Assembly (NCBI RefSeq): GCF_009931115.1
Contig: NZ_CP047491.1
Location: 868,001 to 932,000 of the forward strand
From: Microbulbifer hydrolyticus
GTDB taxonomy: Bacteria; Pseudomonadota; Gammaproteobacteria; Pseudomonadales; Cellvibrionaceae
Direction of reading: 5' to 3'
Length of the DNA: 64,000 bases
Shown here: piece by piece, positions 1-8,642 of the stretch
How positions within the stretch are numbered: position 1 is the first letter of the stretch
Layout of the letters: each line of letters starts with the position of its first letter
The notes under the pieces: model-generated
Told to the model about the DNA's origin: nothing
Seen by the model: only the letters and a program-made list of their open reading frames with translations
The model's database searches: none
Translations under genes and position numbers: made by a program

Positions 1-143
1 TAGTTCATGGCGGCGAACAGGGCGTCTGCGGCGGACTGGTCGGAGAGCGCCGCGCGCAGGGTCTGCTCTACCCGGTGGGCGGAGGTCTGCAGGAACACCT
101 TGAGCCCCGCGGACATGGCAACAGCCGATGTGGTCGTGCTCAC
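1..143 (-). CDS. ispA: IspA-type (2E,6E)-farnesyl diphosphate synthase, N-terminal fragment
   Basis: This is the first 47 codons of a gene that runs off the left edge. The fragment reads ...HRVEQTLRAALS... and ends near LFAAMNY, the usual lead-in to the first helices of bacterial farnesyl/geranyl diphosphate synthases. The catalytic DDxxD motifs lie outside the window. A GTG codon directly abuts the xseB stop; an ATG nine codons later (position 116) is an alternative start. The order xseB then ispA (usually followed by dxs) is a standard gammaproteobacterial operon, and this supports the call more than the short sequence does. The product would condense IPP with DMAPP/GPP for quinone and undecaprenyl precursor synthesis. 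Confidence 0.75.
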   Translation of the reverse strand, partial: MSTTTSAVAMSAGLKVFLQTSAHRVEQTLRAALSDQSAADALFAAMN

Positions 144-401
144 TTACTCCGCATCTCCGGCGAAGTCGTCTGCGGCGTCGAAGGGCAGCTCCTGAACCTG
201 GCCGTTTTCCTCCATCAGCACCTTCACCTTCTGCTCGGCACTGGCAAGCTTCTTCTGGCACTCGCGGGTAAGTTTCACCCCGCGCTCGAAATCCGATAGC
301 GCCTCATCGAGCGGCAGATCGCCGCTTTCCAAGCGCTCTACCAGCTGCTCCAGTTCTTCCAGTGCGCTCTCGAAAGTAGCGGCTTTCTTCTTGGCGGCCA
401 T
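144..401 (-). CDS. xseB: Exodeoxyribonuclease VII small subunit
   Basis: An 85-residue product with the family signature FESALEELEQLVERLESGDLPLDEAL followed by FERGVKL and an acidic C-terminal tail. XseB forms a complex with XseA that degrades single-stranded DNA to oligonucleotides. Length matches the roughly 80-residue family. The reading frame is open for 12 codons upstream, but MAAKKKAATFESAL is the conserved beginning, so the ATG at 401 is chosen. The stop codon is immediately followed by the ispA start, indicating translational coupling in one minus-strand operon. Confidence 0.93.
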   Translation of the reverse strand: MAAKKKAATFESALEELEQLVERLESGDLPLDEALSDFERGVKLTRECQKKLASAEQKVKVLMEENGQVQELPFDAADDFAGDAE

Positions 402-627
402 GACCGAATCTCTGCAATACCATTCAATTGCGGGCAACCTTAGCCGTTGAAGGTATGGCGGTCAATTGGTGTACCAGAGGACGTGACAGAGGTGGCGGCA
501 GCGACGCGAAGGCGGTACGGCACACGATCGAATTGCCACACCCCCTGCGACAATATGGCGCACTTGCGCGCGGGGCTTTTTCGGTAGCATTTGCAGTCGA
601 GATATAACGCTACACAAGGAAGAAGCT

Positions 628-2766
628 GTGCCCCGCCCTGCTGTCTTTTTACCTCGCTTTCGAACCCTGCCTGCCTTGATTGCCCTGACAGCCGCCGGCG
701 CTGCCGGCGCTGCCAGCATTGATAACGCCCGGGAACCGGACAATGCTCTGGAACAGGTCATCGTCACCGCCACCCGTGAGGCCAAGGCCCGCTCCGAGCT
801 GGCGGAATCCGTCGGGGTGATCAGCGAGGAGCAGCTGGAACATATCGCCCCGGCGCACCCGGCGGATGCCCTGAACCGGGTGGCGGGGGTGCATATAAAC
901 AACCTGGGCGGGGAAGGACACATGACCTCCATCCGCCAGCCCATCTCCACCGCCGGCGTCTACCTGTTCCTGGAAGACGGCATTCCCACCCGCCCAACCG
1001 GCTTCTTCAACCACAACGGTCTGTATGAGATCAACGTGCCACAAAGTGCCCGACTGGAGGTCACCAAGGGCCCGGCCTCGGCGCTCTACGGCAGTGACGC
1101 CATCGGTGGGGTGATCAACGCGGTGACCAAAGCAGCGCCCGATTCGGCGGAGGTCACAATCAACGGGGAGCTGGGTGCAGACGGCTGGCAGCGCGGGTTG
1201 ATTAGCGGTGGCAACAAACTGGGTGAAAACAGTGCCTTCCGCCTGGACCTGAACCGCACCGCCAGCGAGGGCTTCCGCGAAGAGGCGGAGTACACCCGCA
1301 CCTCCATGAGCGGTCGCCTGGACAGCCGGTTCGCCGAGGGCTGGGACAGCAAGACGGTGCTGTCCTACTCCACCATCGACCAGAGCGGTGTGTCCGGGCT
1401 GGAACAAGAGGACTATCGCAACGATGTACGCAAGAACCTCTACCACGGCGATATCGGCTACCGGGAAGTGGAGGCCTTCCGCCTGTCCTCCGAGCTGGCC
1501 TTTACCCCGGGCGATGACAGCCTGATCACCGCCACCCCATTTGTGCGCCACAACACCATGGCGATGATGCCCAGCTGGATGGTGACCTACGACCCGAATA
1601 TCCGCGATACCGAGTTCAGTTCCTACGGCCTGCTGCTGAAGTACCGTCGCAACTTTGACCGCGGTGAAGTGATTGTCGGCGTGGATGCGGACTACACCCC
1701 GTCGGAGTACCGCGAGGAACGCATCAGCGTGTCCCGTGATGGCGAGTACTTTGTGGATTACGCGCGCACCGGCGAGCTTACCTACCACTTTGAAGCGGAG
1801 CAGACCTCAGTCTCCCCCTACCTGCATGCGGAGTTCGCCCCCAGCGCAAACTGGCTGTTGAGTGCCGGCCTGCGCTACGACGTGTTCGCGGTGGATTACG
1901 AGGACCAGCTGGGCACTCCCAATACCGATCCCGCCCATTTCCGCCCCGCGTCCCAGTCCCGCGACTACGACAACCTGAGCCCCAAACTGGGCGCAGTGTA
2001 CAAGCTCAGCGACAATCACCAGCTCTACGCCAGCTACCGCCACGCCTTTCGCGCGCCCACCGTCGGCACCCTGTTCCGCCCGGGTTCCTCTGCGGGCACC
2101 ACCGAGCTGGACCCGGTTACCAGTGTCAGCCAGGAGGTCGGCCTGCGCGGTATTGTCGGCGAGCGCGTGAACTACGAGGTGGCGGTGTACGAGATGACCA
2201 CTGAAAACGACATCGTCAGTTACATCGAAGGTGATGATCGCAAGACCACCAATGCCGGTGAGACCAACCACAAGGGAGTTGAGGTGTCCGTGCAGGCGCC
2301 GGTGGGGCAGGAGTGGGAGCTGGGTGTTTCCTACGCGGCCATACGCCAGCAGTATGAGGACTTCTCCTATGTGCTCGGCCGGTTTGATCGAAGCTGTTTC
2401 TGCATGGTCAGCGAAAACCTGAACTTCGCCGGCAACGATATCAGCCGCGCGCCGGAATCCCTCGCCAACGTCACCCTGGCCTACACCCCCCAGTGGCTCG
2501 CCGGGCTGCGTATGGAGCTGGAGTGGTCCCATATGGGCGACTACTACACCGACGAAACCAATACCCGGAAGTACGCCGGCCACGAACTGTTCAACCTGCG
2601 CGCCACCCACGACGTTGGCGAAGACCTGTCCGTGTACGCGCGCCTGTCCAATATCACCGACGAGCGCTACTCCACCTACACATCCAACCAGGTGGGCGAC
2701 GCAGACCTGAGCTACCGCCCGGGGTTGCCGCGCTCCCTGTTTGCCGGTGTGCGCTATCGCTTCTGA
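628..2766 (+). CDS. TonB-dependent outer-membrane receptor
   Basis: A 712-residue protein starting at GTG with an AAGGA ribosome site about 8 bases upstream. It has a signal peptide (about residues 1-29), a TonB-box-like EQVIVTATR at 42-50, a plug domain with the LYGSDAIGGVIN motif near 155-165, and a beta-barrel ending in ...GVRYRF with a C-terminal Phe for BAM recognition. It should import a metal chelate or other nutrient using TonB energy. It lies 34 bp upstream of a PepSY membrane protein, a pairing common in siderophore or copper uptake loci, and then a RegB/RegA redox pair. The substrate cannot be read from the sequence; iron-siderophore, heme or copper are possibilities. Confidence 0.9.
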   Translation: MPRPAVFLPRFRTLPALIALTAAGAAGAASIDNAREPDNALEQVIVTATREAKARSELAESVGVISEEQLEHIAPAHPADALNRVAGVHINNLGGEGHMTSIRQPISTAGVYLFLEDGIPTRPTGFFNHNGLYEINVPQSARLEVTKGPASALYGSDAIGGVINAVTKAAPDSAEVTINGELGADGWQRGLISGGNKLGENSAFRLDLNRTASEGFREEAEYTRTSMSGRLDSRFAEGWDSKTVLSYSTIDQSGVSGLEQEDYRNDVRKNLYHGDIGYREVEAFRLSSELAFTPGDDSLITATPFVRHNTMAMMPSWMVTYDPNIRDTEFSSYGLLLKYRRNFDRGEVIVGVDADYTPSEYREERISVSRDGEYFVDYARTGELTYHFEAEQTSVSPYLHAEFAPSANWLLSAGLRYDVFAVDYEDQLGTPNTDPAHFRPASQSRDYDNLSPKLGAVYKLSDNHQLYASYRHAFRAPTVGTLFRPGSSAGTTELDPVTSVSQEVGLRGIVGERVNYEVAVYEMTTENDIVSYIEGDDRKTTNAGETNHKGVEVSVQAPVGQEWELGVSYAAIRQQYEDFSYVLGRFDRSCFCMVSENLNFAGNDISRAPESLANVTLAYTPQWLAGLRMELEWSHMGDYYTDETNTRKYAGHELFNLRATHDVGEDLSVYARLSNITDERYSTYTSNQVGDADLSYRPGLPRSLFAGVRYRF

Positions 2767-2800
2767 ACCCGAATAAGAACAAGAGCTTAACGAGAGCAGT

Positions 2801-4327
2801 ATGAACCTGAAAAAACAGTGGCTGGACTGGCACAACAAACTCGGTTGGTGGGCATTGGCGGGCATTCTGGTGTGGGCCATCTCCGGTATTACCCACCCGA
2901 TGATGGCCTGGTTTGGCCCGTCCGCGGCCAAGTTCTTCCCGCCCTCGGTGAGCCTGGATGCTTCTGAACTGGGCAAGCTGCCGGCGCTGCTGGCCGACGG
3001 CGACAAGGTCAGTGGTGCGCGGGTGGTCAAGCTGGTACCTGGTGCTGGTGCGCCACTGTTGCAGGTGACCGATTCCGAGACGGACCCGCGCCGCTATTAC
3101 CGCCTCGACAGCGGTCGCGAAGTCATCGATGGCGATCAGAACCAGGCGCGCTGGCTCGCTGCCTACTACAGCGGCCGTCCTTTGGAGCAGATTGCCGATA
3201 TCCGCCTGCAGACGGGGTTCGACAATGCCTACCCCTCGGTCAACCGCCTGCTGCCGGTATACCGGGTGCAGTTCCAGGGCGACGACGACCTGACCCTGTT
3301 TATTCACACGGAAACCGCAGCACTGGCTTCCATGACCGACAGCAGTAAAACCCTGTTGCAGGGGCTGTTCCGACAGCTGCACACGTTTGCCTGGCTGGAC
3401 GATCTGGAATACGGCCGCCTGATCCTGATCGGTCTGCTGATGCTGACGCTCACCGCCTTTGCCGCCACCGGCCTAGCCCTGGTTTTTGCTCTGAAGCAGA
3501 GAAAGATCCAAGACGGCAAACGCCGCTACCACCGCCTGCTGGGTTATGTGCTGTGGTTGCCACTGCTGGGCTGGTCCGCCAGCGGTTTTTACCATCTGCT
3601 GCAGTCGTCCCTGGTCGAGCCGGTGCAGGGGCTGCGCCTCGGTGAAGCGGGTGAATACCGCAACCTCACCGAAGACTTTGCCTGGGTGAAAACTCTGGAT
3701 GGTCGCGCCATCAACAGCCTGTCACTGATCCGTGGCGCCGATGGCGTGCCCCTGTATCGGGTGGGGCTGGCGCCGGCGGAAAGCGCCGCGCCGGGCACCC
3801 GCAACCAGCGCTTTGATGGTCGCCCCTCGGAAGCGGGCTCCCTGTTTGTGGATGCGCGCAGTGGTCGGTTACTGGAGGATTTCGGTGACCGTGAGCAGGC
3901 TCAGTTGCTCGCCGCCCGTCTGGCCGGGGTAGCGTCGCAGGATATTGCGGACATGAAACTGGTGACCCGCTACGGGCCCGGCTATGACTTCCGCAACAAG
4001 CGTCTGCCGGTATGGCAGGTGGATGTGGCGAATGACGAAAACACCATGTTGTTTGTGGATCCGGTGACCGGCGTGCTGGCGGACCAGTCCCGTAGTATCG
4101 ATCGCGCCGAGCGCCTCTCGTTTTCCCTGCTGCACAAATGGAACCACCTGACCCCGTTTACCGGCCGCCAGGCAAGGGATCTGATGATCGTCGCCACCCT
4201 GCTGGTGCTGCTTGCGAGTAGTGTGATCGGCGGGGTGATGCTGGCAGGCCGACGCAAGAAGCGTGCGCGCGGGCGCAATCCCGCGGCCGCCGGTACTGGC
4301 CCTGTGCCCGCGCCGGCGACACAATAG
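2801..4327 (+). CDS. PepSY-associated transmembrane protein
   Basis: A 508-residue inner-membrane protein with four hydrophobic segments at about residues 15-38, 206-230, 243-268 and 460-480. Between them are two large periplasmic parts carrying PepSY-like repeats (for example RYYRLDSGREVIDGD and LPVWQVDVANDENTMLFVDP). Conserved His residues sit near the membrane segments (WHNKLGWW, THPM, HKWNH), as in the PepSY_TM group sometimes implicated in reductive metal release. The C-terminus is Arg-rich, then Pro/Ala-rich. It directly follows the TonB receptor gene and probably handles the imported ligand at the inner membrane; that role is inferred from context. Confidence 0.85.
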   Translation: MNLKKQWLDWHNKLGWWALAGILVWAISGITHPMMAWFGPSAAKFFPPSVSLDASELGKLPALLADGDKVSGARVVKLVPGAGAPLLQVTDSETDPRRYYRLDSGREVIDGDQNQARWLAAYYSGRPLEQIADIRLQTGFDNAYPSVNRLLPVYRVQFQGDDDLTLFIHTETAALASMTDSSKTLLQGLFRQLHTFAWLDDLEYGRLILIGLLMLTLTAFAATGLALVFALKQRKIQDGKRRYHRLLGYVLWLPLLGWSASGFYHLLQSSLVEPVQGLRLGEAGEYRNLTEDFAWVKTLDGRAINSLSLIRGADGVPLYRVGLAPAESAAPGTRNQRFDGRPSEAGSLFVDARSGRLLEDFGDREQAQLLAARLAGVASQDIADMKLVTRYGPGYDFRNKRLPVWQVDVANDENTMLFVDPVTGVLADQSRSIDRAERLSFSLLHKWNHLTPFTGRQARDLMIVATLLVLLASSVIGGVMLAGRRKKRARGRNPAAAGTGPVPAPATQ

Positions 4328-4369
4328 GGCTCTCTAAGGTTCTTTCGTTTTCCACAAGAGTCGGTCTCC

Positions 4370-5689
4370 GTGTCATCCACAGCGTCAACTCCCATGGTGA
4401 GGCCCCCGGCAGCGGGGGATAAAACCATTATTACCAACCTGCGGCGCCTCACCGCGCTGCGGGCTATTGCGCTGTCTGCGTATATCGGGGTCAGCCTGTG
4501 GCTGGCGGATGCCCTCAGCGGCGGTGCGCTGGTGTTTGTGTTGCTGGGGGTGTTAACCACCCTGGTCAGCGGCTGGCGCGCCCGCGGCAGTGTGGCGGTG
4601 GGCCGGCTGGAATTCTTCGGTCACCTGCTGATGGACTGGCTGTGGTTGCCGCCGCTGCTGGCGTTCAGCGGTGGTGCCGCCAACCCGTTCGTCACCTACC
4701 TGCTGGTCCCGTTAACCATCGCCGCTGCCACCCAGCCGCGTATTTACGCCTGGCTGATGGCCGCGATCAGTATCGCCATCTATACCGGCCTGATGGCGTT
4801 TTTCCCCGGTGTGGACGGAGGTCACAGTGCCCATGCCGGGCATGATATGGGGCATGCCGCGAATAGTAGCAGCGACTTCTACCGCCACCTGATCGGCATG
4901 TGGGCCACCTTTACCTTCTCGGCACTGTTGATTGCCGGTTTCGTCAACAGCATGGCGGAAACCCTGCGCAGCCGCGACCGTCACCTGCACCAGCTGCGCC
5001 AGGAGCAGGCGCGGCGGGACCAGGTACTGTCCCTCGGCACCCTCGCCGCGGGCACCGCCCACGAGTTGGCGTCACCGCTGCAGACCATGGGCCTGCTGGT
5101 GGAGGAACTGCAGGCGCAGCAGGGGCAGGCTGCGCCGGATATGGCCGAGGATCTCGCTCTGCTGCAGCAGCAGGTTGGCCTGTGCAAGCAGGCGTTGGAG
5201 CAACTGAAAATCCGCGCGCGCGACCCCGATGGCAGCGACGCGCTGCAACCGGTGGCGAAATTTATCGACCGCAGCCTGGAGCGCTGGCAACTGCTGCGCC
5301 CGGAAGCGCGCTTTGATCTCACCCGGCAGGGGCCGCTGGATTTCAACGCGCGCCTGCCGCTGACTCTGGAGCAGGCCCTGATCAATGTCCTCAACAATGC
5401 CCTCGATGCCTCGCAGGCCGCGGGCAACCAAAGCCCGGTGCGCATCAATGCGGACTGGAGTACTGACAATCTGCGTATTCAGGTTGCCGACAGTGGCGGC
5501 GGGCTGGACAGCGCTACAGAATCCGAGGGCTTTGGTATCGGGCTGATCTTGAGCAAGACCGCACTGGCACAGCTGGGTGGGCGGCTCACGCTGGCGACGC
5601 GGGAGAACCAGGCTGGCACCATCGCCACCATCGAGTTGCCACTGGAAACCGCGGAAAACCCGCACCCGCAGGAGGAGCGGCGAACGTGA
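4370..5689 (+). CDS. regB: RegB/PrrB-family redox-sensing histidine kinase
   Basis: A 439-residue sensor kinase with about six N-terminal membrane segments. It keeps both redox hallmarks of the family: the GGxxNPF quinone-site motif (GGAANPF, residues 101-107) and a cysteine (Cys272) 41 residues after the phospho-accepting His231 of GTAHELASPL, close to the 40-residue spacing of His225 and Cys265 in Rhodobacter RegB. The catalytic domain has an N-box (INVLNNALDAS) and G-boxes (DSGGGL, GFGIGL). A His-rich periplasmic-side loop carries His152, 155, 158 and 162 plus Met160. It starts at GTG 4370; an ATG at 4394 is also possible. It overlaps regA by 4 bp. Confidence 0.9.
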   Translation: MSSTASTPMVRPPAAGDKTIITNLRRLTALRAIALSAYIGVSLWLADALSGGALVFVLLGVLTTLVSGWRARGSVAVGRLEFFGHLLMDWLWLPPLLAFSGGAANPFVTYLLVPLTIAAATQPRIYAWLMAAISIAIYTGLMAFFPGVDGGHSAHAGHDMGHAANSSSDFYRHLIGMWATFTFSALLIAGFVNSMAETLRSRDRHLHQLRQEQARRDQVLSLGTLAAGTAHELASPLQTMGLLVEELQAQQGQAAPDMAEDLALLQQQVGLCKQALEQLKIRARDPDGSDALQPVAKFIDRSLERWQLLRPEARFDLTRQGPLDFNARLPLTLEQALINVLNNALDASQAAGNQSPVRINADWSTDNLRIQVADSGGGLDSATESEGFGIGLILSKTALAQLGGRLTLATRENQAGTIATIELPLETAENPHPQEERRT

Positions 5690-6231
5690 GCAAGCGCCTG
5701 CTGATAGTGGACGATGAGCCGAGCACGCGCGACATGCTGGCGCGGGGGATGAGCCGACGTGGGTTTGAGGCGCGTGTTGCCGCATCGGTCGACGATGCGC
5801 TGGGACTGATTGCGCGCGAGAAATTCGATTGCGCGTTACTGGACCTGAAGATCCATCACGACAGTGGTCTGGAGCTGATTGCGCCGCTGCGGTCCGCCAA
5901 CCCGCGTGCGCGGATTATTCTGCTCACCGGTTATTCAAGCATCCCCACCGCCGTGGCGGCGATAAAGCTTGGCGCCGATGATTACCTGTGCAAACCCGCC
6001 GCTGGCGATCAGCTGGAGGCGGCTCTGGTGGGAGAATCGGGCAACCCCGGTGATGAGCCCGACCTGCCGGAAGTTTCCAGCCTGCCACCTTCGGTAAACC
6101 GGCTTGCCTGGGAACATATTCAGCGGGTACTCGCGGAAAACCACGGCAATATTTCCGCAACCGCCCGCGCACTGGGGATGCACCGGCGAACCCTCCAGCG
6201 GAAGCTGCAGAAGCGCCCGAAGGGGCAGTAA
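5686..6231 (+). CDS. regA: RegA/PrrA/ActR-family response regulator
   Basis: A 181-residue regulator: a receiver domain with the acidic pair D9-D10, phospho-acceptor Asp53 and Lys103, then a Fis-type helix-turn-helix in the last 40 residues (NISATARALGMHRRTLQRKL), which is very close to the nearly invariant RegA DNA-binding helix. The TGYSSIPTAVAAIKLGADDY block is also RegA-typical. Its GTG start overlaps the regB stop (GTGA), so the pair is co-translated. It is expected to receive phosphate from RegB and control respiratory or redox genes. Its position behind a TonB/PepSY uptake pair suggests local control of uptake as well, which is inference. Confidence 0.92.
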   Translation: MSKRLLIVDDEPSTRDMLARGMSRRGFEARVAASVDDALGLIAREKFDCALLDLKIHHDSGLELIAPLRSANPRARIILLTGYSSIPTAVAAIKLGADDYLCKPAAGDQLEAALVGESGNPGDEPDLPEVSSLPPSVNRLAWEHIQRVLAENHGNISATARALGMHRRTLQRKLQKRPKGQ

Positions 6232-6325
6232 TCGGGATCGGCGGATTCTTTTCGAAAAGCCTTACCCGGTGCATGTGCGCCAACGAACCGGTCTCAAAGC
6301 GGAACCCGGGGCTTGGACCAAAGCC

Positions 6326-7864
6326 TCACGGCAAATAATGCTCCAGCTGGCGTCCGGCCCCCTTGATCTCCCGTTCCATCAGGTAATGCGCCAGCGCGCG
6401 CTTCTGACTGTCGCTGAATCCGTAATTCGGCATGGGTGGGGTGGGGGTATCGAAGTAGTCGGCCAGCTGTTTTAGCGTGTACTTGCGGCTCAACTCTTTG
6501 AGAGGCAGCTTTTCATGGCAGCGGGCGCAGTCCCGGCGTTCGAAAATCTGTGCACCCTGGCGGGCCGCGCCGCCGTCGATGGCAAGGGGCTTTTTGGGCG
6601 CGCTGATGGGCGGACGGTTGGTGACCGGGGCATCGACATTATTCTGGCTGGCTTCCCCCGGCTGTACCCGGTAAACCGCTCCCGCGTAATCATCGGAAAT
6701 ATAAATATTGCCGCGTACATCCTCGGCAATATCCACTGGTCGCCCGTACACCGTACTCTTGTCCGCGCCCAGAAAGCCCCACATAAAGTCTTCCGTTCGG
6801 ATACTGCCATCCTGCTGCCAGTGCAGCGCCACCACCTTGTAGCCGTCTTTTACATCCCGGTTCCAGGAACCGTGCAAGGCAACCAGTGCTGACTCACGAT
6901 ACGCGTCCGGCTGCTCCGGGCTGCGCAGAAAGTGAATACCGAGCGGCGCATTGTGGGCGCGGAACTCGAACACCGGGGGAATGGAGGCGGCAATTTTCTG
7001 CTGCACCTCCCCCCCCTTGCCCACACCGAAGTCCGGGTCCGGTACCCGGTCACCATTGGCGTAGGGCCAGCCGTAAAAACCGCCCTGTTCAACGCGGTTC
7101 AATTCGCACGGCGGAAAGTCATTACCGAGCCAGTCGCGGCCATTGTCGGTGGCGTACAAGGCGCCATCCCTGGGAGACCAGTCAAAGCCTACGCTGTTGC
7201 GCAGGCCGGTAGCGTAAATCTGGAAATTGCTGCCGTCCGGGCGAAAGCGCATGATCGTTGCCCGGTGCGGGTCTTTTTCTATACAGACATTGCAGGTAGA
7301 ACCGCTAGAAAGATACATCCAGCCATCCGGACCTCTATCCAGTGTTTTGGTCCAGTGGTTGCCGGAATCGGCGAGGCCGGTGACGATTTTCTGGTAGCTG
7401 CCAGCAATGCGGCCATCGGAGTGATCAAAGGGCACGCGCCCAACGCCGTTGCTTTCGGCGATATATAGCCAGTCCTCAAACAGTGTCAGGCCGTGCGGCC
7501 GTTGCAGGCCGTCGATCAGCACCCGTTGCCCATCGGACTTGCCGTCGCCATTGCGGTCGGTGAGCAGCAGGCTCACCTGTCCGAGCTTCGGTTGTGACAC
7601 CAGCAGATCGCCGCTGCGCGTTACCGCCATAAAGCGTGCATTGGGCACCTGGTCGCTAAACAGGTGCAGGCGATAGCCTGGAGCCAGTCGCAATTGCTGC
7701 CCTACGGTTTTTTCATTGGTACTGGCACCGAGCAGTTGTCCCCAGGGCACGTTGATCCCGGGCACCAGCCCCGCTGCCACCGCGGCAATAAGGAGAATGA
7801 GGCAAATGGCAGCAAAAACTACCACCCGATAAAAAGTAAGCGTTTTATTCGACGAGGCACTCAC
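6326..7864 (-). CDS. PQQ-type sugar/sorbosone dehydrogenase fused to cytochrome c
   Basis: A 512-residue protein with an N-terminal membrane anchor (about residues 10-32), a six-bladed soluble glucose/sorbosone dehydrogenase-type propeller (blade motifs RPHGLTLFEDWLYIAE, GLRNSVGFDWSPRDGALYATDNG, GGFYGWPYANGD), and a C-terminal monoheme cytochrome c domain with C446-A-R-C449-H450 and a likely distal Met in PPMPNYG. It should oxidise an aldose or similar sugar in the periplasm and pass electrons through its own heme to the respiratory chain. A TATAGT -10-like element lies at 7892-7897 on the same strand, with three palindromes further upstream. The substrate is unknown. Confidence 0.85.
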   Translation of the reverse strand: MSASSNKTLTFYRVVVFAAICLILLIAAVAAGLVPGINVPWGQLLGASTNEKTVGQQLRLAPGYRLHLFSDQVPNARFMAVTRSGDLLVSQPKLGQVSLLLTDRNGDGKSDGQRVLIDGLQRPHGLTLFEDWLYIAESNGVGRVPFDHSDGRIAGSYQKIVTGLADSGNHWTKTLDRGPDGWMYLSSGSTCNVCIEKDPHRATIMRFRPDGSNFQIYATGLRNSVGFDWSPRDGALYATDNGRDWLGNDFPPCELNRVEQGGFYGWPYANGDRVPDPDFGVGKGGEVQQKIAASIPPVFEFRAHNAPLGIHFLRSPEQPDAYRESALVALHGSWNRDVKDGYKVVALHWQQDGSIRTEDFMWGFLGADKSTVYGRPVDIAEDVRGNIYISDDYAGAVYRVQPGEASQNNVDAPVTNRPPISAPKKPLAIDGGAARQGAQIFERRDCARCHEKLPLKELSRKYTLKQLADYFDTPTPPMPNYGFSDSQKRALAHYLMEREIKGAGRQLEHYLP

Positions 7865-7958
7865 GTTTGTCTTGATCTCGTAACAAAAGTAACTATAGTA
7901 AGGCGCTTAATGTCGCACGGTCGTACCAGTTGTGATACGCGCCAACCCCTTCTTTAAG

Positions 7959-8013
7959 ACCTGTTCAGGTTAAATGTGACGCCGGTCACATGCTTGTAAG
8001 ACATCTCTTACAA
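7959..8013. promoter_or_regulatory. Three adjacent palindromes, including a perfect CRP-type site
   Basis: Three inverted repeats lie side by side. At 7959-7970 ACCTG/CAGGT flank TT. At 7975-7990 TGTGA-N6-TCACA matches the CRP/Vfr core exactly. At 7994-8013 TTGTAAGA and TCTTACAA flank CATC, a perfect 8-bp repeat. They sit about 95-150 bp upstream of the sugar dehydrogenase start (minus strand) and also upstream of a possible plus-strand RNA. CRP-like carbon control of a sugar dehydrogenase would make sense; the regulators of the other two sites are not identified. Confidence 0.5.
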
Positions 8014-8029
8014 CAAATTCAGCACTTTC

Positions 8030-8322
8030 CCACTACCCGAATTTCCTGATTCAACCATAATGTATTTGCAAGGACGGAGAACGGATTGCAACGGCGGCAA
8101 GGACAGGTCCCCAAGGAATGGAGACCGCGCTGCCAAGCTCGAAAGGATTCGGGCACCATCCTGTGAGACGCACCGCTTGGGCCGGATTGCTCAAGCGGTG
8201 TTTTACGTTGTGGGGTCGTGAAAACACGCTTTTCGACGTTCCTGCCTGTCTGCTGATATCTCTACAAGTCATTTTCCCCCCCATTATTATTTTTCCCTGC
8301 AAACCGGTATTTCGGTTTTTTT
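8030..8322 (+). ncRNA. Candidate structured small RNA ending in an intrinsic terminator
   Basis: There is no credible protein here. The plus strand holds a 9-bp hairpin (CACCGCTTG with CAAGCGGTG, about 8170-8202), a CGTG-AAAA-CACG hairpin near 8216-8227, and an intrinsic terminator at 8301-8322. The 5' end is not known; the position given is just after the palindrome cluster. It could instead be an untranslated stretch of a longer transcript. No known RNA family was recognised. Confidence 0.3.
8301..8322 (+). terminator. Intrinsic terminator
   Basis: AAACCG and CGGTTT pair around a GTATTT loop, followed by a run of T to 8322. No recognised plus-strand gene precedes it, which is why a non-coding transcript is suspected. 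Confidence 0.55.
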
Positions 8323-8369
8323 GCCGCTCTTTTTCGTCACCGCGGTAAAAGTGTCTGGAAATCGTAACA

Positions 8370-8613
8370 ATCCTCCGCTTTAATCAGGACAGGACGGTCC
8401 AACAATGTGACCGCGGAGGATGACGCATTCAGTAACTTAGTGCTGTTACTACTGTTAACGCAACCACCTTTTCTCCATTGGTGGTCAAGCCTTCGTCGCC
8501 TCCAGATTTCGCCCCTTTCCTCCAGCTACGTTTTATTCCTCGCTCTTTTCCAACGCTTTCCCCGAATTTTTTTGCAAAGCCCCGTCCGGTTGCCCGCGGG
8601 GCTTTGTGCTTTT
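8370..8613 (+). promoter_or_regulatory. Hairpin-rich leader of the HNH gene
   Basis: Four inverted repeats follow each other: ATCCTCCGC (8370-8378) with GCGGAGGAT (8413-8421), enclosing a GGAC/GTCC hairpin; AGTAAC with GTTACT (8431-8450); ACCACC with GGTGGT (8463-8485); and a terminator (8574-8613). Between the third and the terminator lies a pyrimidine-rich tract. Only 29 bases separate the terminator from the HNH start codon, so transcripts made from upstream must pass it. This arrangement suggests an attenuated leader; the signal is unknown. Confidence 0.4.
8574..8613 (+). terminator. Intrinsic terminator immediately upstream of the HNH gene
   Basis: The stem GCAAAGCCCCG pairs with CGGGGCTTTG (then TGC) around a roughly 12-base loop and is followed by TTTT. 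It ends 17 bases before the GGAGGTG ribosome site of the HNH gene. Confidence 0.65.
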
Positions 8614-8642
8614 CGCCGTTCGCAATACCCGGAGGTGGACTC

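Noticed and set aside
649-3030. Long minus-strand open frames opposite the TonB receptor
   Set aside because: They are antisense shadows in GC-rich coding DNA; the plus-strand frame has clear signal, plug and barrel motifs and the antisense products match no protein pattern.
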